Shown here: one piece after another, positions 25,532 to 36,642 of the stretch
How the letters are laid out: every line of letters begins with the position of its first letter
Numbering within the stretch: the stretch's first letter is position 1
Assembly (NCBI GenBank): GCA_012934845.2
Contig: WNNJ02000423.1
Span: 1 to 64,000, forward strand
Length of the DNA: 64,000 bases
Direction of reading: 5' to 3'
Origin: Pomphorhynchus laevis
Lineage: Eukaryota > Acanthocephala > Palaeacanthocephala > Echinorhynchida > Pomphorhynchidae
Program-made: the position numbers and the translations under genes
Notes under the pieces: generated by a model
Database searches by the model: none
What the model was told of the DNA's origin: nothing
Seen by the model: the letters and a program-made list of their open reading frames with translations, nothing else

Positions 25532-25799
25532 GTAAGTAGCAGTGAAGTATTAATTGTAAATTGTTTGCTATATTTTTTAATCTTTTTTTCAAATCTTTGC
25601 CTCAACTTTTTGATTGCATTTCTATCAGTACAATTTCTGCCGAGCGTTTTTCCTTATTTTTCAAATTGCTAAGTTTCTTACAATCACAAACATTTTTTCC
25701 TAGATATTAATCTATTGTTATCTATTGTTAATCTATTGTTAGCTATTTATGAGCATTGAAGTCACTAATAGAAGGACGGAATCATCAGCAGGAGTACTA

Positions 25800-26650
25800 G
25801 CAAGCAGAGCCTGAAGATCTTCACTTCTCTTTGGCAAGAGAGGATATAAACATCCCCCATTCCTGATCAATGTTCTTTACCTCCCTTGGCAACAGAGAGA
25901 AGTCTTCACGGATGTAGTTAGAAAAACGTTCTTTGACAGAAACATCTGCTAGGCGCTCCCAGCACGCCCTCACACAACGTTTGGGTTTACTAGGCTTGTC
26001 TAGCATCCGATCCTGCCATCGAAGTTTACTAACTACAAGGTAGTGATCGGTTGACAGCTCAGCCTTTCTCTTCATACGTCAAGTAAAAACGTCGCAGATC
26101 AGATGAAACGATTACAAAATCGATCATTGATATTTGTCTGAGAAAATCATGATGCCATGTGCATCTATAGATTTCCTTATGTTCAAACATGGTATTGATT
26201 ATGAACAAATTGTTACGAGAACAAAAGTGCAATAATTCAACACCACTCGCATTGAGATCAGAGAATCCGTTCTTCCCAATCACTCCCTTCCAAGTGCTAC
26301 TATTGCTACGAACATGAGCATTAAAGTTACCCAATAGAACGAGGGAATCTCCAACATGAGTTGGAGATTATCAAGCAGAGCCTGAAGATCTTTCACGAAG
26401 ATAATGTTTGGTGCATAAACACACACCACAGTTATCCCCTTTCCCTCTTTGGCTAAAGTATCAGATACGCTAGCCTTTCGTTCACTGGGTTAAACCTCTA
26501 CATTACGAACGACAACCGGGACGTGTATGTATCCCTACACCCGCCTGTCGTCGCTTTCCGTTGGTAACTCCCGAATAGTTCAAGTTCCAACCTTGATCCA
26601 AAAGTTTAGTTTAACTCCAGAATAGTGAAAAGAATTCGCTCCGACTATTT
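25800..26650 (-). pseudogene. AP-endonuclease fragment of a different LINE
   Basis: The minus strand reads VYAPN, then [45 protein letters not shown] (26059-26334), then [16 protein letters not shown] (25821-26075). These are the GDFN, IDF and DHYLV motifs of an APE-type endonuclease, of the type followed by a CWERL-containing linker in related elements. No RT is present. The stretch is broken between frames. AGCAGAGCCTGAAGATCT occurs at both ends (about 25803 and 26373), an internal duplication. Confidence 0.8.
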
Positions 26651-27611
26651 CTAGACCGAAGCTAACCATCTCTTCAACTAATTCAATAAATATGAATATA
26701 TTGTTATCAAAATGTACTAGAAATACTTTTTCTTTAGTTAAATAAATGGTTTATTTTTTTACAATGCCATTAATTTCTTTAATACAACTTTTTAAGGTGA
26801 ATATTAATTAGCTTAGTAACAATAATAAAATTAGAATTAATATAAACATATGTTCAATCTGTGATATCTGAATGTTTTAGTACATTTTTATGTGTAACTA
26901 CTTTATGAGTACTTAAATTTTATTTTAAAATGTGGCGAATATCCCAAATTCGCTTTTGTTTCAAAATTTAAAGATTTTTGATTCATTCTTCTTTAGAATT
27001 CAGATTTAATCGGTGTTTAGACTGTAGAATTATCTCGCCTTATGCATTTATAACTGAATTAAGAGGAAATTTTACTCGATTAAAATTTGTTTTAATACAT
27101 GTTTTCTGTTTTCCTTTTTTGTTTTACGGTGTTGCTATACTTTCGGTATTTGCCGCTAGATAGCGCATTGCTTGAGATTGTGTGATTTTTAACCACTTAA
27201 TTAATCATCCAAACAAGTGATGTTTGACAATTAAATACTCGTAATGCAAAACTTTAAATCATTTTTGCTCATTTTAATAATACACTTAGGATGTAAATAA
27301 ATCTCATTTAAAATTCCTGTTTAATATTTTTCACAATTAAAATTTCTTCGTGTTTGTGGCGATACATTTATAATTTTGTAAAATAACTCAATTGTTTTAA
27401 TTAATCAAATTAAAGAGTAAAAATGTAATAAAATTTTAAAATTTAATATAAGTATTTACTTTTTGCAATTGTATAAAATTCCAGTTGAATATTTTTATTT
27501 TGAAGGTCTATATTTTAAAATCCAACAAAATCATTTGTGAATTGAAAGAACACTTCAACTCAATATATACGACTTTTTTACAATTTAAAAAATGATCAAT
27601 TATTTGTTTAG
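26651..27611. other. AT-rich intron-like sequence
   Basis: No supportable gene. Small open frames here lack codon structure or homology I can recognise. Confidence 0.4.
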
Positions 27612-27677
27612 AGAGTTTCATAATGTAAGCTTTAAATCAAACTCTTTAATGGATATATCTAACGAATGTGTATATTT
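27612..27677 (+). CDS. Candidate micro-exon E9 (66 nt, phase 2-2)
   Basis: Acceptor TTGTTTAG, donor GTAAGTATC. The open frame starts EFHNVSFKSNS and ends MDISNECVY. Combines E-type ends with the FKSNS core of E1. It has the only Cys among the standard copies apart from E15. Confidence 0.7.
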
Positions 27678-28235
27678 GTAAGTATCTGAAATTACTTAAT
27701 TAATATGTGGAAATAATTTTCCGTTAAACAATAAAAATGCCTTTTTTACATTCTTTTAAGGAAGACCATCAGATAACATTGAAAAATTAATTTCATAAAT
27801 TCTTCTTTTATATGTTGTGCTGTAAGAATAAATATCTTTTGCACTTTGGAAAAAAAAGCAGACGCAGATAAAATCTCCTAAGTTTTTTAAATATGTATGC
27901 CCATGGTACAATGTTTTGTATATCACAAATATTTTGGATGACATCCGTTCGCATATTAAAACTACTATATCTTACTTTACATTATGTTGGTCTTGTGCCA
28001 ATACTTGCCAAACATTATTTGGATCAGTACTTGCCAAACATTACTGGTCCATTATCCATGGTTTGAGATATCGAAGAATATATAAGCTATATCGAAGGAT
28101 ATAGCGCAAGAACCATGAGAGCAAATTTATCGGGAATTTGCTTATTTATCAACGGAAAAGCTTATTACGAGTAGACACCCATACTAAATATACAAAGGTA
28201 TGGTACGCCGATACATGGTCAACCTGGAGCAATCA

Positions 28236-28498
28236 TTAATCGCTAAAAGAACGCTTTTGCTCGTTGAGCGATTATAAAAACAATCGCAACAGATAATAGG
28301 ACCAGAATTAAATAGAATTGTTTATGAAATCGAATTTTTGATAGCTAATTCCCATCATCATCAGCATAAATTTATATATAACAGTTTTTGATTGAAATTT
28401 TTTTAATAAAAATTTTTTATATAATTTATTACTGATATGATAGACGTAAGCTATCGAAAATTCCATTTCAATAAAAACTTATTCACTCTCTTAGCGTA
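28236..28498. mobile_element. Foldback/MITE-like element 1
   Basis: Imperfect terminal inverted repeats: left GAAATCGAATTTTTGATAGCTAA, right TAAGCTATCGAAAATTCCATTTC. The ends contain CGCTAA/TTAGCG. No coding. A relative lies at 29259-29466. Confidence 0.55.
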
Positions 28499-28723
28499 TT
28501 TGCAAACTTTACAAATCGCTTGTTGCTAATTACTTGCGCAACACGTACTACCATGGGAATTGAAAAGTACTTCCTACGTGAATATAACACTGACTAATAC
28601 TCGTTATATCCTTGTCATTGTGAATGTGTTTGAAGTTATATATGTATTATTGTATTCACATTGTATTCAGAATGCTTAAATCATATATTATGTTTCTATG
28701 TAAATAATAATTTTAATGTTTAG

Positions 28724-28768
28724 AAACTTTTACGATTTAATCATTAAAGCTGACGTTTCACTTAAGCT
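28724..28768 (+). CDS. Candidate short micro-exon E10 (45 nt, phase 2-2)
   Basis: Acceptor ATGTTTAG, donor GTAAGTAGC. Open frame NFYDLIIKADVSLKL, matching the N-terminal half of the K-type. Seven codons shorter than the standard, still a multiple of three and in the same phase. Confidence 0.6.
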
Positions 28769-29258
28769 GTAAGTAGCAACTATGTAGAAATTTATCATTT
28801 ATTGGGTGTAGAATTTTTTATAATAAAATACAAGTCTCGTGTTCTAAATATTGTTATATACATGCTTAAACGATTTTTGCCAGATGTTCTTCTGAATTTT
28901 AATTATCTTGTAAAATTACAATTTTACGATTTTAATAGATATATTTAATTTTTATCTGTTTAATTTAAAACTAAATCTTTTTCCTTTTTGCCATTGCATT
29001 TGTCTTCAATTCTGATTGCATTTTACATTGATCAAATTTTGCATATCGTAAATAAATATATAATTTCTAATAAATTCGGGTTCATTTGATAGGAGTGCTT
29101 TATTAAAACTTGTAACGCTATAAGTTGCTGCACTTCAGTGATATTTAAATGAAACAAAATTGATTTCTTTATTTAATTTTATTATTTGGCTCTAAAAAAT
29201 AACTTTTTATCTTTTTTACTATTAAGTTTCCCCTTTATTGATGGCTTGTAGATGTTAG

Positions 29259-29466
29259 CTGATCAAAAGATAGAGTGAATATAATTGTTATTGAAGTCAA
29301 ATGTTCGATAGCTAAGTTCTATCATCATAATAAAATTATACAAAACTTTTTTGAATAAATGGTTTTTAATAAAAATTGTTTTATATTGTTATCCTGATGA
29401 TGATAGAGGTTAGCCATCAAAAATTCGATTTCAATAAAACATTTATTCACTCGCTTCTTTGATCAG
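29259..29466. mobile_element. MITE-like element 2
   Basis: About 208 bp with long imperfect inverted repeats beginning CTGATCAAA and ending TTTGATCAG. Internal arms are TCGATAGCTAAG and GTTAGCCATCAAAAATTCGA. Possible TTA flanks. Related to element 1 by the shared GATAGCTAA arms. Confidence 0.7.
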
Positions 29467-30066
29467 TTAATAATTTTAATGAGTGAACAATTAATTTATA
29501 ACTAGTAGATATAATGTTGAACTATAATCTTTATTTATAATAATATACGTTGTATTTTTCAGTTTAAGTGATTTTAAAATAATCAATTTTTTGTGTTTCG
29601 ATTAATTTTTGTGTGTATATTTTGATCATAATTAGCACTTATATAAAGTTAACATTTTTTATTGTTTTGACAAACTTTGCGATATAGTTTATAGTCTAAA
29701 TTTCGAATTCAAAATTAAAGTTTAAATTTCATTAAGTTATTTTTCGAAAATTTATGCTGAAGAGAATGTAAACTATTAATTTTTAAGATTTGCTTTATTG
29801 CCCAAAAGTTGAATTCTTAATTCAATACAGCATATTAAAATGTAATGCATATTAAAATATGGCCGGTAAATAATTGAAAACTGCAGTCCTTATGCTTACT
29901 GTTTGAGTGCTCTTTTGATAACATGAATCTATATATATTATGTTTTTTATTCACGCTTTAAATTTCTTTATCTCACAGACAAATATTAATTTTAGTTTAA
30001 AAGTCGTTTTTATATTAATTTTTAAGTATAAGCAATTACAATCATATACAAATAAAGTTTATTTAG

Positions 30067-30120
30067 AATCTATGCAAGGGTAAATAGTTCGGATAATAAA
30101 CGACGGCGTCCTAAAAGCAT
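30067..30120 (+). CDS. Candidate short micro-exon E11 (54 nt, phase 2-2)
   Basis: Acceptor TATTTAG, donor GTAAGTTAT. Open frame IYARVNSSDNKRRRPKS, basic and unlike the standard unit. Included because length, phase and splice signals fit the array. It could be a constant-region exon or chance. Confidence 0.4.
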
Positions 30121-30239
30121 GTAAGTTATCAACATCAGTTTCAAATTAAGAAATTTGAAATTAAAAAATTTGAAATTTCCATTAAGACTAATGTTCTTAT
30201 TAAATTAAAGTTTTTCTGATTGCGTTTATTCTTGAACAG

Positions 30240-30565
30240 ATTTGGCTCTCTCGGCAACAAAAGTAGAAATATTCTCACTTGTCACCCGTACTAAGCAAAC
30301 AGATAATCGGTATTTGAATGCACAACTAATTCTCCTTCTTATCTTTATCTGCCAACTCTAAGTGAATCTCGCTATCTTTCTACTCACCTACGTTTCTGTG
30401 ATTCTCTTCTGCTACACGTACCTATTCACTCAACCAACTTCAGCCGTCAATCCCTACATATCGCTGCTCCTCTCTTTTGGAATTCCTTACTAAATCATCT
30501 GCGATCATCATACTCACTCCGATTTTTCAAAAAGCAGCTAAAATCGATACTACTAAACGATTAAC
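30240..30565 (+). pseudogene. C-terminal tail of a LINE ORF2
   Basis: The plus strand ends with LLHVPIHSTNFSRQ, LHIAAPLFWNSLLNHLRS, FFKKQLKSILLND and a stop. This is the characteristic C-terminus of many CR1-like and related non-LTR elements (AAP.LWNSLP..LR....FK..LK..L). The upstream part is too broken to follow. Confidence 0.7.
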
Positions 30566-30993
30566 TTTTTTATCTGTTTAGCATTTGTGGACTTGTAAGC
30601 ACACAGTCTGTGTGCATTTGCCACATTAAAAAAACTATCAACTTTTTTAAACTAAGGTATCTTGTGATTGATTTTGTTTAACTCAAGAACTTTGTTGTGC
30701 TAATGTATTGATTAGAGTATCTCCTATTTCCAAATGATTTATATCTAATTTAGGTTTGAATACTTTATGTTGACACTTTATCGCAACTCTTGTTTTGAAG
30801 ATGTGGTTATTCTTTTTTGATTTTTGACAAAATATTTACTATTTTTTTATTGAGTTTGTACAAGACTGTCCATTTTTTAAAAACTTTACCTGTTTTTACA
30901 TTTTGCTTAATTTTCTTGCATTGCCTTTGGTTTATAAGTTGAGGTGAATTTGTGTACAACCTGTTTATATCACGTTCGAGTAAATGCATGACT

Positions 30994-31507
30994 TTTACTA
31001 TTTGTATGTTTTCGATTCAACAACAATATCTTAGTGGGAATAGGAATTCCAGTTGGTCAGACTATCAAGTAATTGTGATTCAATAACTAAATAATCATGT
31101 GAATTAGCGCTTGTTATTAATTTTATAAAATAAGATAAATTGGTTGTTTATTAATACTAAAATTTGTAAGTTATATAATAAAGTTATTCAAAATGTCTTA
31201 TGAAAGTAATCTCTATTATTAGACTGTCTGCATGTTTTCCAACATTTATATATGATTAATTAATTGTTTAGAGTTATGCACAATGCTATTGTTATATTAA
31301 AACGTTGATAGATATTTCTGTAAATTATATCAATATGTATTAAGTATCTAACTACAATATTTATTTATTACTTAATTCATGTATTATCAATTTTAAAGTT
31401 TGTAAATTATTATTTAATTAAACTTGCTGTAATATTATATTTAATCTAATTTCACAATAGTTCTACATTTCGTTTAATGTATTATATCGATTAATTCAGT
31501 AAATAAT
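30994..31507 (+). repeat. Segmental duplication D2, right copy
   Basis: Partner of 16880-17393. Confidence 0.9.
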
Positions 31508-31942
31508 ACAATAATTATTTAATACATTGATGTTGTTTTGTAAAACTCATTTTGAATTCAAATTAGATAAAATTATAATATTTTTTTTCTATCGCTAAAG
31601 CTTTTAGTTAATTCTAAAATAATTATTATTTATATTGATGTTGTTTATTTATCAATTATTATTCTTAAACTCAATATATTTGAATTCAAATTAGATAAAA
31701 TAATAATATATTTTTTATCGTAAAAGCATTTATGGTTACCTGATACAGCATTTAATTTTGATTAAAATTAAATAATAAAAATTCAAAACATATAGTTTTG
31801 AATTTTTGTAATTATTATTAACGATTATGTGTTATATCATAATTGTATTATATTATTTCATTTATTGAATGTTTAAATAATTATTTAATAATTGTTCTTT
31901 AAAGCACCTCATATCTTTTACGTTCATTTGCTCAACGTTTAG

Positions 31943-32008
31943 AACATTCTACAATACGTACTTTGATTTACATTCAGCAATGGTTATTTCTGGTAATGTT
32001 CAATACAT
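31943..32008 (+). CDS. Candidate micro-exon E12 (66 nt, phase 2-2)
   Basis: Acceptor CGTTTAG, donor GTAAGTAGC. The open frame starts TFYNTYFDLHS and ends MVISGNVQY. Sister of E8. The downstream intron block 32070-32165 is almost identical to that after E8. Confidence 0.72.
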
Positions 32009-32279
32009 GTAAGTAGCAGTGAATTATTAATCATAATTTTTGTGGTATAAGTTTTAATCATGTTCTTTTTTTTCAAATCTTTGCCTCAACTTTTTGATTG
32101 CATTTCTATCAGTACAATTTCTGCAGAGCGTGCTTCCTTATTTTTCAAATTGCTGAGTTTCTTACAACCTCATTGCAATTAAGTCATTTTGTATATTACT
32201 CTTTCATCTCAAGAATGTTGAATTTTATTTCAATAAAACATGTAAGGCAAATTCAAATTAGAAAAAATTGTAATGATAT

Positions 32280-32470
32280 TTTATTATAATATAATTATAT
32301 ATTATATATAATATTATAATAATATTATAATATATTATATAATATTATAATATTAAAATTTTTGTAATATATTGTAATATATAATATTATAATATTTTAT
32401 TATAAAAATATAATAATATATATTAATTTTATAATTATTAAATTATAATGTAATTTTAAATAATTTGTAT
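32280..32470. repeat. Low-complexity AT-rich tract
   Basis: Dense TATAATATTATAAT permutations with many short palindromes. No gene. Confidence 0.85.
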
Positions 32471-32499
32471 AATTTTATTGACTTAAATTAGATAAAAAT

Positions 32500-33390
32500 A
32501 CTTGCAAGAAAAAAATATTAAATTGCAAGGATTATACATGGATTATATCTCAGGATTATTAATTTTACCATTTCAGGATACAAGTTATCTGATACAACAA
32601 GGCTCTTATTCCGCGATGCCTCGTGGTAAACCATCAAATATGATCAGATGTTGTGCGTGTAATGGTTTTAACGCAAAATGCAAGGGATCTTAGCTTGTAC
32701 ATATTGAAACAAATATACCTCGTGATCGGCACCAAATTGCTGTCGTAAATATTCAACAGTTAGTTCGATGTCGAAAGTAGAAATGCAACTCCAATCATGT
32801 ATTAATTTAGCAAATCAAGCTCATCACGCTGTTAAAATCATGCGTGACAAAGATCCCATGTCAATTTAGGACATTTTTTGTGATCACTCAATGGACCCGT
32901 AATACGATGGTTCTTCCTCAATGTAAAGCTAGTTAGAATTTCATTTATATAATAATCAAACTAAATCAGAAAATTAGTGGTGAATCACCGTTAAATAACG
33001 ACAATACCTTTAAGTCCACGACATTGTTTTCTCGGTGTATTTTACAACGAATACCTTTATGAGAAGTTTCTATAGTGCGTAGTTGCCTTGATCGCCGTAT
33101 AACTATATTGAAAAGTGATCAGATCAATGTATTATTTAAAGAAGCTCTTATATTGCAAAGTCGCACAATTTTGAAAAGAAGTGAGACTACATATGTAAAT
33201 TGATGGCAAATGAGGGGGTCAAGGCAGCTGCATCAGTATTAACAGATGATGGTGGAAGGGGAGAAAATTAAATTTCATTTCAATAATATTCGATTATTTT
33301 ACATGAAGTTGAACAATCTGCATGACCTCAGGTATCCATCAAAAACCGAAGAAGTTTTATGATTTTTGGATTTAATGAATTTGTAATATA
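32500..33390 (+). pseudogene. N-terminal part of the RLE-type retroelement family (copy 3)
   Basis: The plus strand contains a Cys cluster MIRCCACNGFNAKCKG (32635-32690), like the Cys-rich leader (CxxCNGPNAVCKxC) I recall for members of this RT family. Later comes LMANEGVKAAASVLTDDGG (33199-33255), which aligns with LMTNGKTNAAIRFLEGSD of copy 1. Frames are broken. RT and endonuclease are absent. Assignment is by pattern matching against copy 1 and memory of the family. Confidence 0.5.
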
Positions 33391-33778
33391 TTTTAAGATT
33401 TCGTGATTTATTAAAAAGGCTAGTATACTTGGAAATTAAATCAATTGTATAAAGGAAAATACATCATTTGTATTTAAATGTACACGTATTTACAATACAA
33501 GGTTGTGTTCATTATTTGATTATTTTATTATAAAACATATAGTATTGTTATATAAAAAGGTAATTTAATAGTTTGAATTTTATATAATAATATTTTTGCA
33601 CAATTGTTGAATAATTCTTTATGTTTTATTTACAACTTCAGAAGAATAAAGTTAATCAAACTATTTTTTATTATTTTATTTTTGAACAAATATATAATTT
33701 TTCTCTTTCAAATCTTAAAATATATAGTCTAAAGAATGATTTTTTTAATTTTTAAATGATGATAATTATTTTGTTTAG
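33391..33778. other. AT-rich intron-like sequence
   Basis: Nothing recognised. Confidence 0.4.
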
Positions 33779-33844
33779 AAAATTTATAGATACGATATTC
33801 ACATCAAATATATCAATTACCTTTTTCGGTAGTCTCCCGAATAT
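33779..33844 (+). CDS. Candidate micro-exon E13 (66 nt, phase 2-2)
   Basis: Acceptor TTGTTTAG, donor GTAAGTGCT. The open frame starts KFIDTIFTSNIS and ends FFGSLPN. With E15 it forms a third subgroup defined by the donor GTAAGTGCT and the ending LPN. Confidence 0.68.
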
Positions 33845-34507
33845 GTAAGTGCTAGAACGTTTTTATTACCAATTTCTGCATAAATATACATATTTGTTTT
33901 ATGTGAAAACATTTCTTTATAATTCAGTAATCATTCGTTTGTTTTGGTAAATGCGAGCGTGTTTTATTGAATTTAATTGAATTGTCTTATAATCAAAACT
34001 TATCTCAAATATAAAGCAATAGTTTGATTTACTAATATTTTTACTTAAAATTTATTTTTAAATTATATACATGCATTACAATAATTTTTAAATACAAACT
34101 TTATTCGTCTTTAGCAATATTTATTCTTTTTCATGTAATATTATGACTTATTTTCTCTGATAAAATTTGATAATCTATTATCTTATTATTATATAAAGCA
34201 TATTGTTTATTATCCATCCATAAAAATTTTCCGTTAATGCTTTTAAATTTATTCTTTATATTATTGTGTTGATTTATTTATTTTACTATTTTCTGCTTGA
34301 TGTTATTTTTATAGTAACCCAGTTTAAAATATGCATCTATTAAATTATTTAAATGATTTTGAAGAAAGCCAATATCATTACATATTGTTGCAATTTTTAT
34401 ATTTCATTATTTAATGTATTATATTTTATATTATATAGTATGCATGAATGCTCATTCAAAACATACTTTATTGTAAATTTAAATATGCCATATTTACGAA
34501 ATAAATA
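33833..34507 (+). repeat. Segmental duplication D3, left copy
   Basis: From the last bases of exon E13 (CCGAATAT) through about 660 bp of intron, nearly identical to 41185-41870. Sequence left of the exon is not similar, so the similarity begins inside the exon. Confidence 0.92.
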
Positions 34508-34621
34508 AATAGTAGTTTTAAATGATGTTAATTTAATATTCATTACTAGAAATATACCTACATTATCATCAATATTAATTTTACTAAGAATAAGTCTACT
34601 TGGATAAAACATTTTCACTTT

Positions 34622-34990
34622 TCAGGGACACTTTAAAGTGTACAAATATATAAAATATAATTTGTTGTTACACCTTCTCTTGGACACACAATGGTGTACT
34701 CATAAATAAATCACTATGCTTTCCTCATGAGGAGGCATAAACACAAGTCAAAAACTTCCACAACGATAGACGCGTTTCGCTCTAACGGAGCTCACCAGTA
34801 CCGTGACTTTAATAATCATCAATAGGCACCTTAACACACGCTTAAACAATGTTTAAAGCTCGAAAAACAGAACTACCCTGAATCTAAATCATCAGAGGCA
34901 ATTTAGCATAAGCTCTGTGCATGGCAGTGCGTATTGCGATTTAACCATGTATAATGCACTAAATTCTTTTTAATAGAAATGCTGTTTAAC
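34622..34990 (-). repeat. PLE-associated tandem repeat unit 1 (pseudo-LTR-like)
   Basis: Starts CAGGGACACTTTAAAGTG and shares most of its sequence with the next unit, but lacks about 95 bp present there. Carries a minus-strand hammerhead ribozyme. Confidence 0.8.
34763..34804 (-). ncRNA. Type I hammerhead ribozyme with minimal stem III (copy a)
   Basis: Minus strand: ACGGTA, CTGGTGA, stem II GCTC-CGTTA-GAGC, GAAAC, GC, GTC, TATCGT. Stem I pairs ACGGTA with TATCGT (one G-U). Stem III is a single C-G pair around GC, the minimal form described for PLE hammerheads, which tend to act as dimers. The box reads CTGGTGA instead of CTGATGA, so activity may be reduced. Confidence 0.78.
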
Positions 34991-35455
34991 AGGGATACTT
35001 TAAAGTGTACAAATATATAAAATATAATTTGTTGTTACACCTGCCCTGGGACACACAATGGTGTACTCGTAAATAAATCACTATGTTTTCCTCATGAAGA
35101 TGCATAAACACCAGTCAGCATTCTATATATCCTCATCAGATCAAGAAATAGAACCGAATTATTCTCGCAATATTCAAAGTCGCTACGTATGCCCAGTCAT
35201 CCTATGTGTGACGACAAACTTCAACAACGGTATACGCGTTTCGCTCTAACGGAGCTCATCAGTACCGTGACTTTAATAATCATCCATAGGCACCTTAACA
35301 CGCGCTTAAACAATGTCTAAAGCTTGAAAAACAGAACTACCCTTAATCTGAATCATCAGAGGAAATTTAGCATAAGCTCTGTGCATGGCAGTGCGTATTG
35401 CAGTTTAACCATGCATCAGGCACTAAATTCTTTTTAATAGAAATGCTGTTTTACA
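34991..35455 (-). repeat. PLE-associated tandem repeat unit 2 (pseudo-LTR-like)
   Basis: Second, longer unit of the tandem pair. It ends with the same AGGGACACTTTA start sequence as a third unit would have, where a TATA-rich stretch and the PLE coding piece follow. Confidence 0.8.
35227..35268 (-). ncRNA. Type I hammerhead ribozyme with minimal stem III (copy b)
   Basis: Minus strand: ACGGTA, CTGATGA, stem II GCTC-CGTTA-GAGC, GAAAC, GC, GTA, TACCGT. Stem I is a perfect 6-bp helix and all core positions match the consensus. The predicted cleavage is after GTA. Between copies a and b, stem I changes from a G-U to a G-C pair, which preserves pairing. Confidence 0.85.
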
Positions 35456-35501
35456 GGGACACTTTATATATATAAACAAGTTAGATATAGACGGAAATAA
35501 T

Positions 35502-36180
35502 GTGAACATTGTATATAATATACCATTAAAAGTCAAAGATCTATTGGTAAAATCTACATTACCCGGAATAACCAATGAACAGAAACATAAATCAACACCA
35601 TGTGGGGATAAACGATGTTACACATGCGAAGATATGAAGAACGCATCAACGTTCAAGAGTACGAAAACGCAATTACAATATCACATAAGATCGACTAGTA
35701 ACTGCAAAAGTATCGGGGACATTTACCTACTACAATGCAGAGAGTGTCAAGCTCAATATGTTGGCGAAACGACAGGCCAGATGAACATTCGTATGAACCT
35801 GAGACGGTCGCAAATAAAATTAAAAAAACTCGCCAGTGATTCTTCAGTTCGTCATGCTGTTGAAAATAACCACAGCTTTGACATAACTATTCTAGAATCC
35901 AATGTGCAAGACACAGCTAAGAGAAAGTCACGGGAATTGTGGTGGTCGGCCCAGCTGATGGCAGAATTGCTAGGTCCTTACACAGCTGTTCAACTGTATG
36001 GCGGAGAGTGAAAAAACAATGTGATTATCGGAAGCAGTAGTGTGATTCTTCCATGTTTTGAATCGTAAGCCATGTACATAAAAACATTGTTGAGAAGCCA
36101 TTGTGCTAGTGTTACTGAAGAAGGGAAGTATCCCGAAAACGTTATAAAATAAATCTTGATTTTATTGTCCTGATTTCATC
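35502..36180 (+). pseudogene. Penelope-like element fossil, GIY-YIG part and 3' tail
   Basis: Open frame 35502-36011 encodes the linker and endonuclease: a CCHC-like cluster (TPCGDKRCYTCEDM), LQYHIRSTSNCKS, IYLLQCRECQAQYVGETTG, then a basic region. The tail has CTGAAGAAG, CCCGAAAACGTT and AATAAA. RT is absent (5' truncated). It belongs to the same group as the fragment at 0.5-1.0 kb (ANCKT / [11 protein letters not shown]). Confidence 0.82.
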
Positions 36181-36194
36181 TAACAATAATTAGT

Positions 36195-36250
<56 letters not shown>

Positions 36251-36328
36251 TATATATATAATACTAATTATTGTTAGATGAAATCAGGACAATAAAATCA
36301 AGATTTATTTTATAACGTTTTCGGGATA
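36129..36328. repeat. Palindrome around (TA)n: two PLE 3' tails back to back
   Basis: About 70 bp of PLE tail (TCCCGAAAACG...AATTAGTAT) is repeated as its reverse complement at 36258-36328, on the other side of a TA tract (36198-36260). The arms are essentially perfect. Confidence 0.92.
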
Positions 36329-36342
36329 TAGAATATCCCGAA

Positions 36343-36388
36343 ATATAGAATATTCTTAAGAACCGTCTTCGGTTCTTAAGAATATGCT
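36343..36388. repeat. Snap-back junction at the left edge of the 357-bp array
   Basis: ATTCTTAAGAACC and GGTTCTTAAGAAT form a hairpin with a GTCTTC loop. The right arm continues into the first tandem unit. Confidence 0.88.
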
Positions 36389-36642
36389 CGATTCGAACAC
36401 TTACTTAAATATACGGAAAGAATTGCTATTCGCAATCTCGAGCAATACCGATTCAAACGAAACTCTTATGATTATATAGAAAGAATTGATCCACTCAATC
36501 TCGGTTTCTTACAGTCAAGCATCCGAAAGTTTGATCCTCTGGTTGTTTATGATGGTCTGCATTGCAAATTATTGGTTTTAAGAGCTAACGCCACCAACAA
36601 TTTAAGCTAGATGTCGGAAATGCATTTTCACAATGTCACAGA

